From Euphorbia lathyris (Eukaryota; Streptophyta; Magnoliopsida; Malpighiales; Euphorbiaceae), in NCBI RefSeq assembly GCF_963576675.1, contig NC_088913.1:15823001-15887000 (forward strand): a stretch of DNA of 64,000 bases. The letters run 5' to 3'. Below the pieces are notes generated by a model. That model had not been told where the DNA came from, did not search any database, and was given only the letters and a program-made list of their open reading frames with translations. Below are positions 33,193 to 44,212 of the stretch, piece after piece. Made by a program: the position numbers and the translations under genes. The stretch's first letter is position 1. Each line of letters opens with the position of its first letter.

Positions 33193-34053
33193 TGGATGTA
33201 GAAATTTGACACACTGGTATCGTTTTAAAAGTTGAAAGACCAAAGTGGATATTTTTTAGAAACTAAATTAAACTTCAACAAGTTTGAATTATATAAATAT
33301 CGAATAACATAGGAGCTTTGAGTGAGAAAATGATGGTGGTAGGAGACTGTCTTGGACAAAATAAAAACTAAGATATATAATTTGGGTATCAATGAAGAGA
33401 TTGAGACTAATTTTGCAGCAAATGGTGGCTCATGGAGGCTGGAATAATTTTTAGAAAATGGCTGGTCAGAACCGTTGTTTGATGGAAATTATGTTGATTT
33501 TGAAATCGATAATGGTTTTGGGTGATTTGATCAATTGGAATCAATGAATAGATTGTAAATATGATTCTGAAAATGTTCGCAAAAAGAAAACATCACCAAA
33601 ATGGAATTTTAAGTGTTTCGGTTTGTGAGTTGAGCTTGAAGGAAAAGTTGAAGATGACAATGAAAGATTGTTGAATGAGCAAAGTTAATCTAAATCATTG
33701 ATTAAGAATTATATACTAGGCTTAATCTAAAGAGTTTGAATGATCTGATAGCAATTATATCGACCATAATTGGAGAAACAATTATCGAAAGATATGAAAT
33801 TAACTAAGCTTTTGAGCGAAGTTGAGAATTAAAAACTGAAGGAGATAACCTTGAACATGGAATTAGAGGCAAGAGATTCAAAATTGACGAGATAAACAAT
33901 GATTTTGCTAAGTTTAATTGTTCTTTTTTTTTGGGTTGTTGATTAAAGTTTTGAAATGAAGAACACAAGTTCTATTTATAGCCAATTAAGACACTCATTA
34001 CTTAAGTTAGTTTCTAAAAATACTCAAACATTTACATATTACTTCATTGCAGG
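33193..34053. other. Non-coding flank, diverged repeat of 20270-20918
   Basis: It starts with the second tggat target copy. Phrases such as tggaataatttttagaaaa, gatcaattggaatcaatgaata and gagcttgaagg have counterparts on the left side of the Tat element. No gene is visible. Confidence 0.5.
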
Positions 34054-34687
34054 TAGATCTGTTCATGGATTGACCTGAGGCGTATTTGGGTCGGACCTAA
34101 CCAGACTTGACATGTAATTAGTATGTCTAAGTCCAGCCTAGTCCGTATTATATTCGCATTGAGCTCAGACCGGGCTTGGCTAGCTAAAGGAAAATGATTC
34201 CCAAGCCCAAGCCAGCCCAACTAATTATTTTATATTAAAAAATAAAAAATAAAAAAATTATGATTAGTTTCATAAAATAACACTTAACGGATTTATAAAT
34301 GTAAACTTTTTTTTTATATATTTTTGTAATATTTTATAAAATACTAACAATACACACTATTTATTTGTATTTCATAGAAAATGCATGTGTTATATATGGT
34401 GTATCATATGCATTATATTAATTTTATTGAATAACAATTTTTTTTTTAATGTAAATTGAGCACCAAACTATAATATGTCAAATATTAAATATTTTTTGAA
34501 TAAAATAATATAAAGACGAGCCAAGTTGGACTGAGCTTGAGAATTTGAGGTAAATCCCAAGCTCAACCCATTTGATGTGCGGGCTTGAACAGATCCAGCT
34601 AGACCGGGCCAAATATAAAATCTACATGTCTAAGCCTAACCAATAAAGGACGGGTTTATGTGGCCAGCGGACTCTTGAACAGGTCTA
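34054..34687. mobile_element. Non-autonomous hAT-like element, 634 bp
   Basis: The ends tagatctgttcatgg and gaacaggtcta are inverted copies. Flanking 8-mers are attgcagg and attgcaac (six of eight identical), fitting an 8-bp target duplication. Subterminal parts repeat gggctt/aagccc-type phrases (gaccgggcttggctag; gctagaccgggccaa). The AT-rich centre has no frame. Confidence 0.7.
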
Positions 34688-35235
34688 ATTGCAACTTTGA
34701 AGAAGTAAAAACATCGGCAGAGCTTGAAGGTCATGGCTGAAACAAGCCTAAAAACTAGGAGCCCTAATTTTAGTCTTTTTTTTTTCTTTTTCTTTTTTTA
34801 TGTTTCTGGAGCAATCTTTGAAAAACCATAACCCTTTTGTCTTTAGAAAGCTTGCAACCTGAACTTTCATAATTCCTCACTGATATTCCAAAATTCCTTC
34901 AAATGAATACCCAAAAATCCAGTCAAAAATAGCTGACCGGGAATGCTAGAAAATAGCAGTATTTATTCCCATATGTTTTTTTTTTCTCTTCTTTTATTCT
35001 TTTTCTTTTCTTTTTTTATAAATTTTATTTCATTTTTTTAACTATATCCCAAAATGTAACCTATATTTTTTATTTACACAAATGAAAATTACTTCCCAAC
35101 AAGTTTTTGTACTTAAAAAAACAAGTTGTATTTTGTATTTGAAACTTCATTTTAGTGTTCGTATTAAGGAAAGATTACAAAACTAGGTCAAATGAAAGGC
35201 TCATTTACATATTTAACCCATTTACTCAACCTACT
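34688..35235. other. Non-coding AT-rich sequence
   Basis: Long T and TTTTTC tracts at 34770-34800 and 34975-35035. No gene or clear element ends. Confidence 0.4.
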
Positions 35236-35811
35236 ACATATCTAGACTATCTTTGTGTGACTTTCCCATGATACCCTCAATATTTACGCGCGCCTGTCTC
35301 CCTCCCGTCTGACTTCGCAGATTCGATCTTATGCGAAGCCTGCGAAGCTAACGTTTGGGTTTACTTGATGAATTTAATTAGCATATGCGAAGCCTGCGAA
35401 GCTAATGTTTGGCTTAGTTGATGATTTTAATTAGCATATACGAAGCTAATGTTTGGCTTAGTTGATGATTTTAATTAGCATATGCGAAGCCTGGATGTGT
35501 TTTTAACAAAATTCGCTAAGTGGTATATAACAAAAAATGCCAAACAACAACGGATTCTAACATTAAAATCATAACATTATCAAAATTTACAACAAGATTG
35601 TCACAATAAACTCCTAACAAATCACTTCAAAGTGAACCCGACTAATCTGGACGGAAATTTCTCTCTCTACAGGAAGTCCAGACCTTTTGGGATGAGAAAT
35701 GGAAGTCCAGACCTTTTGGGATGGACGTGTCTCATGGTGCACACCAAGATTGGCACAATCTCTCCAAACCAGTCATTTCAAAGTGAGTGTGCCAATATTG
35801 AAGGAAATTTT
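35236..35811. repeat. Repeat block related to 48483-49470
   Basis: 35236-35280 matches 48483-48525 in the same direction (catatctagactat.tttgtgtgactttcc). 35600-35745 matches the reverse complement of about 49305-49455 (ggaagtccagaccttttggga; ggacggaaatttctc; actcctaacaaat). 35325-35495 holds three imperfect copies of a unit of about 55 bp (agcatatgcgaag...aagctaatgtttggcttagttgatga). It was cut by the SIRE-type element at 35812. Probably part of a DNA transposon. Confidence 0.65.
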
Positions 35812-37189
35812 TGTTGAAACACCTTTCCACATGATTTTGATTTGACAAAATTATTTAAGTAGAATTAAAATCACCATGATAAAAATATTCAAACACATTA
35901 AATTTAATTGCTTTGATTTCTTTATACTAATGTGTTTGTTCAATGTTGAGTTAATTGATTTATAAGACTCAAGACATTAGAAGTGTAAGGCCCAAAAACC
36001 CACAAGAGAAAGTCAAGCCCAAGTCAACTGTTGAAAGCCACACGACCCAAGCAGATCAAAACGCAGCTCAAGCTGAATGAAACGCAAGCCCAACAAAGAG
36101 AAGGATGGAGAAGCCTTCTCCAAAAGATTCAAGACAAAGCTGTTGAGTTGTGCGACAAGGAAGTCAGGTCAACGGCTGACCTGAACAAACTTGGAGACAA
36201 AGTATTTCTACTTTGGGTAAAGTTCAGAAGACGCAGGAAGCTGTCTGGAAGACTTTGCCAAAAATGTAGAGACACTCTGACCAGCCTGACGAAAAGCATC
36301 TGAGCACCACCGAAGACAGAAGATACAAGAATCTCATTGGCCGAAGACGCTGAGCACTGACTGAGTGAAAGCGATAGGAAGCTGTTTCCCTCCAACGGTT
36401 ATTTCAAAATTCGAAATGACCGGTGCCTCAAGTGTCACTATAAATAGGCCTCTCAAACGCTTCATTCGATGCAGATCTTCATCAAGTTGAAACGCTGACC
36501 AAATTATTATTCGAAGTTCTGTATTAGAAAAGCAAAGCAAATCTTACACCAACTTCAATCTTTGTGTAAAAGTCTAGAGTGATTTAATCATCTAAAGTGT
36601 TCTTAGCTTTTGTTTAGAACAACAGTTTATCATTTCTAGAAGAATAGAAATGAGACGCTGAGTTGCTCGGTTATAGCACTCAACGGTAGAAATAGGATTG
36701 AGTAGAGGAATAGAGGAAGGTGCTCTTGTACACTCAGTTGCTATTGTAAAAATTTTGTGCTCTACCTTTAAAGAGCTCAGTAGAGGATCTGAAAAGCTCG
36801 GAAGGAATTCCAGGGACTGGACGTAGGCGGAGAGGCCGAACCAGGATACGCCTGCTGAGTAATATCTTTCTAACCCTTAACTCCTTTATATATTGCTTGC
36901 TAAAATACTGCCTAGTAAAACACTAAAAAGAACATACACTGAGTTGAGTGAACTGAGGAGCTAAGTTCAGGAATAGACTTAAGTGCTATCTCCTGACTCA
37001 AGAATAGAAGCAGTCTTAGTCACCCATTGACTAAGCTTGTGTCTAAAACTACTCAGTACCACTGTGCTAAAAGACTAAGTTAAAGCCTTAAAAGAAAAGT
37101 AAGTCAGCCTTAACGACAAAAAGTTTAAATAGTTCCTAACCCCCCCCCCCCCCTTGGAACTAATATTGTCACGTTACACGGGAACAACA
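35812..37189 (+). repeat. 5' LTR of the SIRE-type element
   Basis: The proposed start is tgttgaaacacc; the end ggaacaaca lies two bases before the primer site. Length 1378 bp. TATA box tataaatag at 36439-36447. A C run (37140-37153) lies near the end. The start is inferred from the TG and from where similarity with the 48.5-49.5 kb block ends, as no second LTR exists for comparison. Confidence 0.75.
36439..36447 (+). promoter_or_regulatory. Likely TATA box of the SIRE-type LTR
   Basis: The sequence is tataaatag, 750 bases before the LTR end, preceded by a GC-richer stretch. Confidence 0.55.
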
Positions 37190-37191
37190 AG

Positions 37192-37203
37192 TGGTATCAG
37201 AGC
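37192..37203 (+). promoter_or_regulatory. Primer binding site, initiator tRNA-Met
   Basis: tggtatcagagc, complementary to the 3' end of plant initiator methionine tRNA, two bases after the LTR. Confidence 0.92.
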
Positions 37204-37251
37204 TTAACAGCTCACTGACTAAGATAAAACTATCTTGAGCTGATCCCTGCA

Positions 37252-38627
37252 ATGGCTGAGAACATCACTCGTTTTCTCCCTGGAAATCAGACAACTCAGA
37301 TACTCCCTGAGGGACTATCTATCACTAGGCCTCCTCTGTTCTTTGGGTCCAACTATACCTTCTGGAAGAACATGATGAAAAATTTCATTCAGGCAACAAA
37401 TATGAGTGCATGGCTTTCTATAGTCCAAGGCCCATTTGTTCCCTATGAAACTGTTAATGGCGAAAAAGTTGTTAAAGAAGAGGCTAAGTGGTCAGAGGAT
37501 GACCTCAAGAAATTGCAAAACCATACCTCAGCTATAAACATGCTTCACTGTGCGTTGGATGCTGCAGAGTACAATAAAATCTCAGGTTGCGAGTCACCAC
37601 AGGAGATTTGGAAGAAGCTGGAGGTCACCTATGAAGGAACCAGCAAGGTCAAGGAATCGAAGGTGAACCAGCACATGAGGCTGTACGAGCTGTTCGAGAT
37701 GAATGATGGTGAAGGAATCTCTGAAATGAACTTAAGGTTCACCAATATAATCAACGAACTCAAGGGACTCGGCAAGAACTTCACTGAGGAAGAGCAAGTG
37801 AAGAAAATACTGAGGAGTCTTCCCCAAAGCTGGCAAGCGAAGAAGACTGCCATTGAGGAAGCTCAGGACTTGACCACCTATAAGTACGATAAGCTCATTG
37901 GATCTCCACTGACCCACGAGATCTCAATGAAGAACTTTGAGGTGAAGGAAAAGGCTGAGGACAAGAAGCAAAAGTCTCTTGTCATGAAAGCTGACTCTAT
38001 TGACGGTGACTCATCTGATGATGAAGAGATTGCCATGTTCACCAAAAAAATGAAGAAGCTGTTTCGCAAGAATGACAAGTACAGAAGGAAGCCATTTAAG
38101 AAAAATGACAAATACAAAGCTGAGTCAAGCGACAGCAGATATAAGAAGGAAAGCTCAAAGCCAATCACATGCTTTGAATGTCACAAACTGGCCATATCAA
38201 GTCAAGCTGTCCTACCCTGAAGAAGGACAAGAATAGCAGTAGGAAGGCAATGGTGGCCACTTGGAGCGATAGCGATGAATCATCCTCATCAGAAGCTGAT
38301 GCCACCGAGTCAGCAAACATCTGCTTCATGGCTGATGAGTTTGCTGACCCCTGCCCTTCTGAGCAAGCTGACCCCTCATGTGCATCTGACAATGAGGAAC
38401 ACTCAACCGAGGTAATGTCTCTACCTTTGCTCAGAAATAAAATGATTAATGCCCTGAGTGATCTCTACACACTTGTCAAAAAGTGTAACAAGAAAGTACG
38501 AGCCCTCAGCAGGCGATGTGATGAGATTGAGGAGGTCAAACTCAATGACCTTCGACATCTTCTCCAGGACAATACTAGGCAAGATGAAAATTTAAAAATC
38601 ATGCATAGGTTCGTCACTGATGTCTAA
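37252..38627 (+). pseudogene. SIRE-type gag, one frameshift
   Basis: The ATG at 37252 fits the first codon after the primer site. Residues 1-230 contain the copia gag core (FWKNMMKNFIQATNMSAW; IWKKLEVTYEGTSKVKESKV; LPQSWQAKKTAIEEAQDL). A Lys-rich stretch follows. The first zinc knuckle CFECH...GHIKSSC is split by a one-base shift near 38190: the first frame ends at 38220 and the next continues from 38178 to 38627. A coiled-coil-like tail follows. The family's gag forms the particle shell. Confidence 0.88.
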
Positions 38628-38975
38628 TCAGATTCTAAAAAACTGAGGAAGGACATCACATCTATTCAGAACCAGCTTAAGGTTCCGAATAAGAAAAATT
38701 TCCATCAGTACGCTAAGTACTCAGGTACTGGTCAGCGGAAATGGACTCCCTAGTGAAATGTCCAATGTGACTTTTGTGGGAAGAAAGGACACACCACAAA
38801 GGTGTGTTGGCATGCTCAACAGTAGGGTGCTGACCAGCAAGTAAAGTATCCCCAAAGGAAGGTCCATTGTGACTTCTGTGGGAAGAATGGCCACACTACC
38901 AAAGTGTGCCATCATAAGATTAAATATGATGTATCACCTGGTGAGCCTAACAAACGAGGACCCAAAAAGACTTAG
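38628..38975 (+). pseudogene. Gag tail with two further zinc knuckles
   Basis: With several stops, the frames still read CDFCGKKGHTTKVCWH (about 38768-38815) and CDFCGKNGHTTKVCHH (about 38868-38915). Each is a CX2CX4HX4C knuckle, and they are near duplicates about 100 bases apart. Together with the frameshifted knuckle upstream the ancestor had three. Confidence 0.8.
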
Positions 38976-39034
38976 GTACCTAAAGATAACTAGTTATATT
39001 ACAGGTAGGCCTGAGGTGTGCTGAGAAGTCAAAG

Positions 39035-39805
39035 TTGTTGTACATTGACAGCGCATGCTCGAGGCATATGACTGGTGATGAAACTCAGTTCATCACACTT
39101 GTGCGTAAACGAGGAGGAAGCGTAAGTTTTGGAGACAACAAAAAGGGTAAGATAGTAGGTTCAGGAACCGTTGGTGGTAATCCTACTATTGAGTCAGTCT
39201 CCCTAGTCAGAGGACTTAAATATAACCTACTGAGCGTAGCTCAGCTGTGTGACAGCGGTAGGAAGGTTATATTCGATGCCACTGGATGTAAAATACTCGA
39301 GGGCAAAACAAATGAGTTGATTTTAACTGCCCCTCGTGTTGACAATGTCTTTATGCTGAATTTGGAAAAGAAGTTTTCAAAGAATATATGCTTAGTGTCA
39401 AAGGAAGAAAATTCCTGGCTATGGCACATGAGACTTGGTCATGTAAGCATGGACCTCCTGGCCAAATTAGCAAGAAAGCAATTAGTTGAGGGACTGCCCA
39501 AACTTAAGTTTGAAAAGGATCAATTATGCAATGCTTGTCAGTATGGAAAACAAACTAAGAAAACTTTTCAAAGTAAAAATATAGTCTCAACCAAGCGTCC
39601 TCTAGAGTTACTACACTTGGATCTCGTCGGACTAGTCCAGCCGCTGAGCTTGGGTGGTAGGAGATTTTCCTTGGTCATTGTAGATGACTTTTCTAGGTAC
39701 ACTTGGGTCATCATGCTGAGTAGCAAAGATGAAACTTTTGAGATGTTTTCAACACTAGTTAGAAAACTTGAAAATGATAAAGACCTAAAGTTAGCTCACA
39801 TTTGA
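39035..39805 (+). pseudogene. SIRE-type protease and integrase, N-terminal half
   Basis: Protease motif LYIDSACSRHMTG near residue 2. The integrase zinc region is WLWHMRLGHVSMDLLAKL then CNACQYGKQTKKTF (about residues 128-180). The core begins LLHLDLVG and FSLVIVDDFSRYTWV. A TGA at 39803 falls just before the second catalytic Asp (SDHGGEF), and the frame resumes beyond it. Confidence 0.88.
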
Positions 39806-40237
39806 AGTGATCATGGTGGAGAATTCAAAAATCAGTTGTTTGATGAATTCTGTGAAGCCAGCGGCATTGACCATAACTTTTCTGCTCCTAGAACTCCTCA
39901 ATAGAATGGGGTAGTTGAGAGGAAGAACAGAACTTTGGTTGAAATGGCTAGGACAATGCTGAGTGAGAATAGGCTTCCAAAATACTTTTGGGGAGAAGCT
40001 ATTAACAAAGCTTGCTACATACTCAATAGGGCTCTAGTCAAGCCTATACTGAGGAAAACCCCGTATGAACTTTGGAAAGGACAAAAACCCAACATTGGTT
40101 ATTTTCGTGCCTTTAGATGTAAATGTTTTATTCTAAATACAAAGGACAACCTTGCTAAGTTTGATTCAAAAGCTGATGAAGCTATCTTTTTAGGCTACTC
40201 AACAAACAACAAAACATATAGAATTTTCAACAAATGA
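39806..40237 (+). pseudogene. SIRE-type integrase, C-terminal half
   Basis: SDHGGEF and SAPRTPQ, then a TAG at 39901, then NGVVERKNRTLVEMA with the catalytic Glu, followed by YELWKGQKPNIGYFRAF and FLGYSTNNKTYRIFNK. A TGA at 40235 ends the frame. Three stops in one domain show decay. Confidence 0.85.
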
Positions 40238-40540
40238 ACTTAGGTCTTAGAAGAGTCTGTACATATTGAGTTCGATGAAACTGACCCTGTAGAGAAGGTC
40301 AATCAACCAATTGAGGATGATCCGAGCTCAGCACCTGCTGACCGAAGTACAGCTGCTGAGTCACTACCTCAAGGGCTGACCAAAGGTAAAAACAAAACTC
40401 CAATTGTTTTCACTGACCAATCCAAACTTGCAGAAATTGTTGAAACACAACCTGCTGAAGACATTACACTACCAAAAGAAATTAGAATCCCAAGATGACA
40501 CTTTGAAAGCCACATTCTTGATGCTGCTGAGAATATCCTG
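40238..40540 (+). pseudogene. SIRE-type integrase-RT spacer
   Basis: A Pro/Ser/Glu-rich linker continues in the integrase frame after the stop (VHIEFDETDPVEKV; ADRSTAAESL) and reaches a TGA at 40496, just before the RT frame (HILDAAENILMTRNQL). Confidence 0.65.
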
Positions 40541-41689
40541 ATGACAAGAAATCAACTCAGGAGATACCTCAGCAATGTAGCATTTGTCTCAGTTTTGGAA
40601 CCAAAGAATTTTTCAGAAGCTGAGAACGACGAGTTGTGGATGGGTGCAATGCAAGAGGAGCTTGACCAGTTCAGAAGGAATGAAGTATGGGACTTAGTGC
40701 CAAATCCAAGAAGCCAGAAGACTATAGGAACAAGATGGGTCTTCCACAACAAGCTGTATGAACACGGGAACGCAGTCAGGAACAAAGCAAGACTTGTAGC
40801 TCAAGGCTACAGTCAACAGGAAGGTATTGACTATGGTGAGACCTTTGCCCCAGTGGCAAGGCTAGAAGCTATTAGAATACTATGTGCATATGCTAGCTTT
40901 ATGAACTTTAAATTGCTTCAAATGGATGTCAAAAGTGCATTTCTTAATGGAGTTATAAACGAGGATGTTTATGTTAATCAGCCTCTAGGGTTTGAGGATT
41001 CCAAGTTCCCAAACCATGTTTATAAACTCAAAAAGGCTTTGTATGGTCTGAAGCAAGCACCACGTGCTTGGTATGAAAGGCTGACCAGTTTCCTGCTGAC
41101 TAGAAATTATGTCAGAGGAAAAGCTGATACAACCTTATTCATTAAGAGAAATGGTAAGGATACCCTGCTGGCACAAATATATGTTGATGACATCATTTTT
41201 GGCGCTACTAATGAGTCTATGTGCAAGGAATTTAGTAAGCAGATGCAGACTGAGTTTGAAATGTCAATGATGGGAGAACTCAACTTCTTCCTTGGACTTC
41301 AAATTAAACAAGGCAAGAATGGCATCTTCATCAGTCAAACTAAGTATGCCAAAGAGATATTGAAGAAATACGAAATGGAAAATTGTAAGTCAATATCTAC
41401 CCCAATGGGCACTGACACTGTCCTCTGTGCTGACAAAAATGGTAAGTCAGTAGACAGCAAATTGTACCGAGGTATGATTAGCTCTCTACTCTATCTAAGG
41501 GCAAGTAGCCCAGATATTCAGTTCTCAGTATGTTATTGTGCAAGATATCAATCTAACTCTAAGGAATCTCATTACATAGCTGTAAAAAGAATCCTTAGAT
41601 ATTTGCAAGGCTCAGTGAATACAGGCTTATGGTATCCCAACACTCATGATTTCACACTTCTTGGATACACTGATGCTGACTATGGATGA
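40541..41689 (+). pseudogene. SIRE-type reverse transcriptase and RNase H start
   Basis: RT signatures in order: TRWVFHNKLYEHGNAVRNKARLV, LLQMDVKSAFLNGVINEDVYV, YGLKQAPRAWYE, and IYVDDIIFGATNE with the active Asp pair. FFLGLQIKQ and STPMG follow. RNase H starts at LLGYTDADYG. A TGA at 41687 replaces the Trp or Gly usually next. The RT domain itself is undamaged over about 350 codons. Confidence 0.92.
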
Positions 41690-42124
41690 GACAAGATTGA
41701 GCGAAAAAGCACTTCAGGAGGATGCCATTTCCTTGGAAGCTGTCTTGTGTCCTGGTTCAGTAAGAAGCAGTCATCAGTAGCCTTGTCAACCACTGAAGCT
41801 GAGTACATTGCTGCTGGAAGGTGTGTTGCTTAAGTCCTATGGATCAAGCAACAGCTAGATGACTATGGTGTTCATACTAAAATGATTGAAGTCAAATGTG
41901 ACAACAAAAGTGCCATTTACCTATCAAAGAACCCAATCCAGCATAGCAGGATGAAGCATGTCAGCATTAGACATCACTTCATCAGAGATCATGTACTCAA
42001 AGGTGAGATCAAGCTGACCTACGTCCCAACGGATGAGCAGCTTGATGATATCTTCACGAAGCCACTGGCTCGTGAGCAGTTCAGCATACTAAGAGAAGCT
42101 ATCGGTATGTTTAATCCTCTTTAA
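41690..42124 (+). pseudogene. SIRE-type RNase H, C-terminal part
   Basis: Same frame after the stop: RKSTSGGCHFLGSCLVSW, STTEAEYIAAGRC with catalytic Glu, a TAA at 41831, then VKCDNKSAIYLSKNP with Asp and HSRMKHVSIRHHFIRD. It ends DIFTKPLAREQF...FNPL then TAA. Confidence 0.88.
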
Positions 42125-42386
42125 TAAATTCCAAGTACAATACATGCTGAGTGATTATTACATGCTAAGTTGATACGCATGCTGAGTGAGTTTATTATGC
42201 AAATTTGTTAATCTATCTTATATACTCAGCACTTTAACAGTTGAGTATCTTAGTTGCTGAGTAGAGCAACTTGCACAATTAGGGTTTGCACACCTATTTA
42301 ACTAGCCACTAGGATGACGTAAGCGTCATCATTAGTAAAACCATGCGCCGTATTTTGTCATTAATGAAAGTAATAACTGATGATAG
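42125..42386 (+). other. Spacer between pol and env-like ORF
   Basis: Contains repeated ctgagt phrases (tgctgagtga, gctgagtag) that also recur in the LTR and gag. No frame. Confidence 0.5.
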
Positions 42387-43304
42387 ATGGTTCAAATTCC
42401 CATCATTACCCTGATCTATCGAATCAACCCTTACCGGCTATATAGTGAAAGATTTTTCACTATTTACCTTCTATGCTTAATATTCACACTCGATCTCTCT
42501 CTCTCAAATCCTAAATCTTCCTTAAGAACATCCAAGAACACTATGTCTCAAGATTCCCAGAACCTTTCTAATGACCAATACGAGGACAACCGTTCAGACA
42601 TTAACCCTTCCTCTCGAGAAGGAAGTCAAGAAAAGGAGTACCATGACACCTCCTCTTCAGAATCCCAACCTGCCCATGGTCAGCATGACCAACCAATGGC
42701 CGAGGTCATCATCCTTGGTCAGGACCCCCACACTGAAGTCTCGACTCCTTTTAAGAAGAAGAAGAAGAAGGACAAAATGCCTAAGGAAATGAAGTTCTCA
42801 CCTGCCTTCAAAAACCTTGAGAACCTCAACGTCATCCCCTCCAGATGGTTCTCAAAGAGTTTTGTCGAAGCTGAGAAACCATTCTGGATGTGGATTTCTG
42901 GAAACGGCTGGACTAAACTCTTCTCCCTCTCTGGATTGACCTACCCGAGGCTGGTAACCCAGTTCTACGCAAACTTAGTAATTGATGATGACGATGTTGA
43001 TCATATGGTCACCCACGTCAATGGGACCAAGATAGTTATCAACCACTCATACCTAGCCGTACTATTGAATCTAAAGGAGGAAGGAACGAAACTGAGGAAA
43101 ACTAATGATTACAAGTACATCAAGTTTGACACTGAGTTCTGCAAGCCAAAGAGCCATGTAGGTGAAGTCTCAACCACGTCTCTTGGTCAGCCCCAAAGGC
43201 AAGCTCACTACATATTGACCAATGTTAAGCCCAAAATATACCTAAAATATCATCAATATTTACATCAGTTTTACTACGAATTTATGCTATTTATATCTAT
43301 TTAG
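42387..43304 (+). pseudogene. Env-like ORF of the SIRE-type element, 5' part
   Basis: The frame is open from 42387, but the likelier start is the ATG at 42543 (MSQDSQNLSNDQYEDN), after a hydrophobic run that may be fortuitous (IYLLCLIFTLDLSLS). It has a Ser/Glu/His-rich head and a Lys run (KKKKKKDKMPKEM). A folded region follows (LNVIPSRWFSKSFVEAEKPFWMW; FSLSGLTYPRLVTQFYANL). Members of this plant lineage carry a third ORF after pol, called env-like; its role is unproven. From about 43216 the reading passes into inserted LTR sequence and the last 30 codons are not native. Confidence 0.75.
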
Positions 43305-44207
43305 AGTACTTTTACGTCCGAATATGTTTCTTTCATGCAAGGTACCTAAATATTTGGTAAAATCCAAATAGGAATGAAAAGAGGTCAGAAATGAAGGAAA
43401 AACGCTACGAAAAGAGTCAAAGACAAAGAAAATCAAACGCACCGAAACGAAGACAGGAAACGAAGTCGACGACGGGAATAATCACCCATGTCGCGACCGA
43501 GATTTCCTAATCTCGGTCGCGACACGCGTCATCCTGACACCTCTCTCTTCTGTTTTTGAAGACCAAAACTTGCCCCCTAATCTCGGTAGAGATTCACCAT
43601 TCTCAGTAACATCAGATTTTCTGTCAGCATAGATTACACATGTTCGATTTCAAAGAAACACGTCCATTCGGGTGGATAGAAACGTCTCTTCGCAGCAGAC
43701 ACGACTCTTCAACATCTATAAATAAAGGGTTGATTTCAGAGTTAGAGAGAGTTAGATTATTAAGATTAAGTACAGAATTTATGAAGAAATTCTGAGTCAA
43801 AAGCGATTCAGAGTTAGAAATTCAATTTTGTAAAAAACGATATGATGTACACACATTGTTTATTCATTAATTACAAACACAGTAGCATTTAGATTTAGAT
43901 TAAGATTTTTTCAAACTAGTTTACATTTTGGTAGTAGAAGAACCATCTCTATTCCGAAGATTCAGCGAGAATATTAAATAGCGGATTCGACCCCGGAGCC
44001 TAACAAACTCTAACGAGGTTTGAGGAAAGGATTGACGACCCATAACTCTCATGTCGTTTTGAATGCTTCCATGCTTTTTATTCTCTATAAACTTGTATCA
44101 AATTCACACTTTATCTAATAAAGTTCATTCAACCAACTACCAACTACCTTTTCCTGAATGTCAACTCCACCTCCTTAGCGTCCAAATTCGAACAGTGCTT
44201 CATTTGA
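43216..44207 (+). mobile_element. Probable solo LTR inside the env-like ORF
   Basis: The 5-mer catat stands on both sides (43211-43215 and 44208-44212). Inside are a TATA box (ctataaataaag, about 43716-43727), a strong hairpin at 43490-43523 (stem gtcgcgaccgagatt, loop tcct) and no frame. The env-like frame resumes on the right side with a shift. LTR ends are not certain: the start may be tgttaagccc at 43224. The sequence is reminiscent of gypsy LTRs, but the family is not assigned. Confidence 0.65.
43490..43523 (+). repeat. Perfect 15-bp-stem hairpin
   Basis: gtcgcgaccgagatt, loop tcct, then its exact reverse complement. GC-rich against an AT-rich surround. It sits within the solo LTR, upstream of the TATA box. 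Confidence 0.85.
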
Positions 44208-44212
44208 CATAT

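Noticed and set aside
37139..37153. C run as a functional tract
   Set aside because: Simple homopolymer just before the LTR end; length may even be a sequencing artefact.
42387..42540. Hydrophobic start of the env-like frame as a signal peptide
   Set aside because: The ATG at 42543 is in a better setting, and the hydrophobic stretch overlaps the pol-env spacer with no conserved look.
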